Part shown: piece after piece, positions 6,638 through 8,463 of the stretch
How the letters are laid out: every line of letters starts with the position of its first letter
Numbering within the stretch: the first letter of the stretch is position 1
NCBI GenBank assembly: GCA_005883905.1
Contig: VAYD01000157.1
Location: 1-8,463, forward strand
DNA length: 8,463 nucleotides
Direction: 5' to 3'
Source: Actinomycetota bacterium
GTDB lineage: Bacteria; Actinomycetota; Thermoleophilia; Solirubrobacterales; Solirubrobacteraceae
Translations under genes and position numbers: made by a program
Notes under the pieces: model-generated
Databases searched by the model: none
Told to the model about the DNA's origin: nothing
The model's input: the letters and a program-made list of their open reading frames with translations, nothing else

Positions 6638-7423
6638 TCACAGCGTCTTCACCAGCCCGCCGTCGATCATGAAGTCGGAGCCCGTCACGTTGGCGGCGCG
6701 CTCGCCGGCGAGCAGCACGACGAGGTCGGCGACCTCCTCCGGCGTGGTGAAGCGGCCGGTGACCATTTGCCCGACGACCGCGTCGGCGACCGCCGCGGCG
6801 TCGCCGCCCTGGGCCGCCGCCACGGTGGCGGCGACGCCCTTCTCGCCAAGCCAGAGAGCGGTCGACACCGGCCCTGGGCTCACCGAGTTGACCCGAATCC
6901 CCTTCGGCCCCAGCTCCTGCGAGAGCGCCTTGGAGAAGTTCGTCAGCGCCGCCTTCGCGGCGCAGTAGTCGATGACCGCGGGGTCGGGCAGAAATGCGTT
7001 CACCGAGCTGACGTTGACGATGGTGCCGTGGCCGGCCGCGAGCATGTCCGGAAGCGCCGCCCGCGTGGTGCGGACCGCCGCGAGGAACGTGAGGTTGAGC
7101 GAGCTGAGCCAGTCCTCGTCCGGCACGGCCAGGAAGCCATCAAGCCGCGTGGTCACGGCGCCGACGTTGTTCACCAGTACCTCGACGGCGCCGTGCTCGC
7201 GAGCGGCGTCGATCAGCTGAGCCGGACCGGATGGGATCGAGAGATCCACCGCAACCGGGTACACCCGGCCGCCCTCGGCCAGCTCGCTCAGCTCGGCGCT
7301 GCCGTCGCGCGCCCCCGCCACCACGCGGGCGCCCTCTGCCACGAGCGCCCGCGTGACGGCCAGGCCGATGCCTTTGCTGGCGCCCGTGACGACCGCCAGC
7401 CTGTCGTCAAGTTGCAGATCCAT
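6638..7423 (-). CDS. Classical SDR-family NAD(P)-dependent oxidoreductase
   Basis: This intact 261-residue classical short-chain dehydrogenase has the cofactor loop TGASKGIG (13-20), NNVG (85-88), the catalytic Ser in NVSS (137-140), YCAAK (Tyr153, Lys157), the SPGPV loop (182-186), and the usual C-terminal ITGSDFMIDGG-like motif (here VTGSDFMIDGG). Such enzymes oxidise or reduce an alcohol/carbonyl pair, and FabG-like carrier reduction is also possible; the substrate is not evident. The start is the ATG at 7423, directly behind a strong GGAGG. The frame continues upstream to 7486, but that part is arginine-rich and not SDR-like. Its stop abuts the next gene on the same strand, so the two are probably co-transcribed. 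It is not closely similar to the broken SDR at 750-1646; the two belong to different SDR subgroups. Confidence 0.92.
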   Translation of the reverse strand: MDLQLDDRLAVVTGASKGIGLAVTRALVAEGARVVAGARDGSAELSELAEGGRVYPVAVDLSIPSGPAQLIDAAREHGAVEVLVNNVGAVTTRLDGFLAVPDEDWLSSLNLTFLAAVRTTRAALPDMLAAGHGTIVNVSSVNAFLPDPAVIDYCAAKAALTNFSKALSQELGPKGIRVNSVSPGPVSTALWLGEKGVAATVAAAQGGDAAAVADAVVGQMVTGRFTTPEEVADLVVLLAGERAANVTGSDFMIDGGLVKTL

Positions 7424-7426
7424 GGT

Positions 7427-7431
7427 CCTCC
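7427..7431 (-). promoter_or_regulatory. Ribosome binding site of the SDR gene
   Basis: On the minus strand GGAGG ends three bases before the ATG at 7423. This decides the start against the longer frame that opens at 7486. Confidence 0.75.
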
Positions 7432-7529
7432 GTGGTTGGGGTCGGCAGCGACCGTGTGAGCGGCGACGGGAAGCCCGTGCCGGCATCCTGCAGCACGCGA
7501 CAACAATGACGGAAGCGGCGCTACCAGCG

Positions 7530-7724
7530 TCAGGCGGCCAAGCGCAGCGTTCGCGGCACCGCGTCGCGCACGGCCACCGCCTTGATCACGGTCTCGCGCG
7601 AGACGCGCAGCAGCGCAGCGGCTACGTCAACCGCCGCGGCGGCACCCGCGCCGAGCGCGCACTGGCAGTCATATGCGTGGAGCACGCGCTCGACCTGCTC
7701 ATGCGGCGTGTGTGGAGCGTTCAT
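7530..7724 (-). CDS. Possible small helix-turn-helix protein
   Basis: This 64-residue frame starts at an ATG (7724) and uses G or C at the third position in about 54 of 64 codons, like the real genes here. The C-terminal half, VDVAAALLRVSRETVIKAVAV, has the look of a helix-turn-helix: a short alanine-rich helix, a turn at RVS, then a recognition helix RETVIKAV. The usual glycine of the turn is Arg. It could be a small DNA-binding regulator of the SDR gene that follows 106 bases downstream on the same strand. There is no visible ribosome binding site and the frame is short, so a chance frame remains possible. I do not recognise a named family. Confidence 0.45.
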   Translation of the reverse strand: MNAPHTPHEQVERVLHAYDCQCALGAGAAAAVDVAAALLRVSRETVIKAVAVRDAVPRTLRLAA

Positions 7725-7831
7725 CGTCGTTCGAATCTGCCAGCCCGCTCGGCCGCCGTGCAGGTGGCCTGGCCGACGGATCGCGTGCGGTTTCCCGCCA
7801 GGTTCATCCCGGTGTTCGAGAAGCTTCCTGG

Positions 7832-8463
7832 ATGAAGATCTGCGTCACCGGAGCAAGCGGCAAGATCGGGCGCGCGGCCGTGGACGAGCTGCGCGGCCAC
7901 GGACACGACGTCGCGCCCGTGGACCTGCACACCGTCCGGGAGTTCACCGGCCCGGCGGTCATAGGGGCCGACCTCACCGATTCGACCCAGGCAGCCGAGG
8001 TCCTGCGGGGGGTGGACGCGGTGGTGCACATCGCCAACCACCCGGCGCCCGACCTCGTCCCACCGACGAGGACGTTCCACGACAACGTCGCCATGAACTT
8101 CAACGTGCTGCACGCGGCCGTCCACGAGGGCGTGCAGCGCGTGGTCTGGGCTTCGAGCGAGACGACGCTCGGGCTGCCATTCAGCGAGGAGCCGCCCGCC
8201 TACGTGCCGGTCGACGAGGACCACTATCCGCGCTCGAGGACGACGTACGCACTCTCGAAGGTCGTGACCGAAGCCATGGCGGTAGAGCTGTCGCGCTGGT
8301 CCGGCATCCCGATGGTCGCGTTGCGCTTCTCGAACGTCTACGAGCCGCACGAGTACCAGCAGCTGCCCGACGTGTGGAAGGACGTTCGGGCCCGCGACTT
8401 CAACCTCTGGGGCTACATCGACGTACGCGACGCGGCGCTGGCATGCCGGCTCGCGCTCGACGC
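7832..8463 (+). CDS. NAD(P)-dependent epimerase/dehydratase-family oxidoreductase, 3' end cut by the window
   Basis: The frame opens at an ATG (7832), preceded at eight bases by GAGAAG, and stays open to the window end, giving about 210 residues. It is an extended SDR with TGASGKIG (6-13) binding the cofactor, a VDAVVHIAN segment (61-69), the SS pair in VVWASSET (104-111), YALSK (Tyr139, Lys143), and the LRFSNVYEP loop (164-172). Family members convert nucleotide sugars or act as NAD(P)-dependent reductases. Here the substrate cannot be read, because the C-terminal substrate domain is largely missing. WGYIDVRDAALACRLALD (193-210) is the usual family motif where the substrate lobe begins. It is transcribed divergently from the SDR/RibD-like pair. 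An intact gene with normal composition, it looks like part of the stable chromosome. Confidence 0.9.
   Translation, partial: MKICVTGASGKIGRAAVDELRGHGHDVAPVDLHTVREFTGPAVIGADLTDSTQAAEVLRGVDAVVHIANHPAPDLVPPTRTFHDNVAMNFNVLHAAVHEGVQRVVWASSETTLGLPFSEEPPAYVPVDEDHYPRSRTTYALSKVVTEAMAVELSRWSGIPMVALRFSNVYEPHEYQQLPDVWKDVRARDFNLWGYIDVRDAALACRLALD

Larger units (their letters stand above)
7424..7831. other. Region between the divergent SDR and epimerase genes
   Basis: About 400 bases separate the two large genes. They contain the SDR ribosome binding site and the small minus-strand frame at 7530-7724, which is the only plausible gene. I could not identify promoters. A long minus-strand frame from 7721 to 8350 is the antisense shadow of the epimerase gene. 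Confidence 0.5.

Noticed and set aside
7721..8350. Minus-strand frame of 209 codons opposite the epimerase
   Set aside because: It is the antisense shadow of a well supported epimerase-family gene and shows no domain.
1..8463. CRISPR arrays, insertion-sequence ends, toxin-antitoxin pairs, reverse transcriptases or other defence genes
   Set aside because: No regularly spaced repeats, transposase motifs or family motifs of these systems were found on either strand.

Overview
The window is very GC-rich (about two-thirds G+C by eye) and its real genes use mostly G or C at third codon positions. The gene content fits a high-GC actinobacterium, perhaps of the Solirubrobacter/Conexibacter type. That placement is inference: no rRNA or other marker gene is present.

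Left part (1 to about 5970). It opens with the 3' end of an HD-domain hydrolase-like gene. Next comes a short-chain dehydrogenase/reductase (SDR) whose frame is broken by two compensating one-base shifts. A 14-helix drug/proton antiporter of the MFS DHA2 type follows, broken by one shift. A gene-poor kilobase (3560-4606) holds one small minus-strand gene for a probable exported two-cysteine protein. Then comes an intact TylF/MycF-type O-methyltransferase, and about 600 bases without a gene (5462-6058) that contain a cluster of palindromes.

Boundary (5973-6048). Inside this gap lies what looks like the 3' half of a tRNA-Val (anticodon CAC), running from the anticodon loop to the acceptor strand. 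A long GC-rich hairpin follows directly. No D-arm or 5' acceptor strand precedes it. This is the arrangement left at the distal end of an element integrated into a tRNA gene. It suggests that the loosely packed, partly broken left side is an old genomic island and that the host chromosome resumes at the hairpin. No integrase is visible, so this is a hypothesis.

Right part (6059-8463). Genes are compact and intact. On the minus strand, a probable small helix-turn-helix protein, a classical SDR and a RibD/DHFR-like reductase follow in that order, and the last two abut without a gap. Divergent on the plus strand is an NAD(P)-dependent epimerase/dehydratase-type (extended SDR) gene cut by the window end. 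The right side looks like ordinary small-molecule redox metabolism.

I see no CRISPR array, insertion sequence, complete RNA gene or recognisable novel defence system. The items most worth following up are the tRNA-Val remnant and the palindrome cluster beside it.
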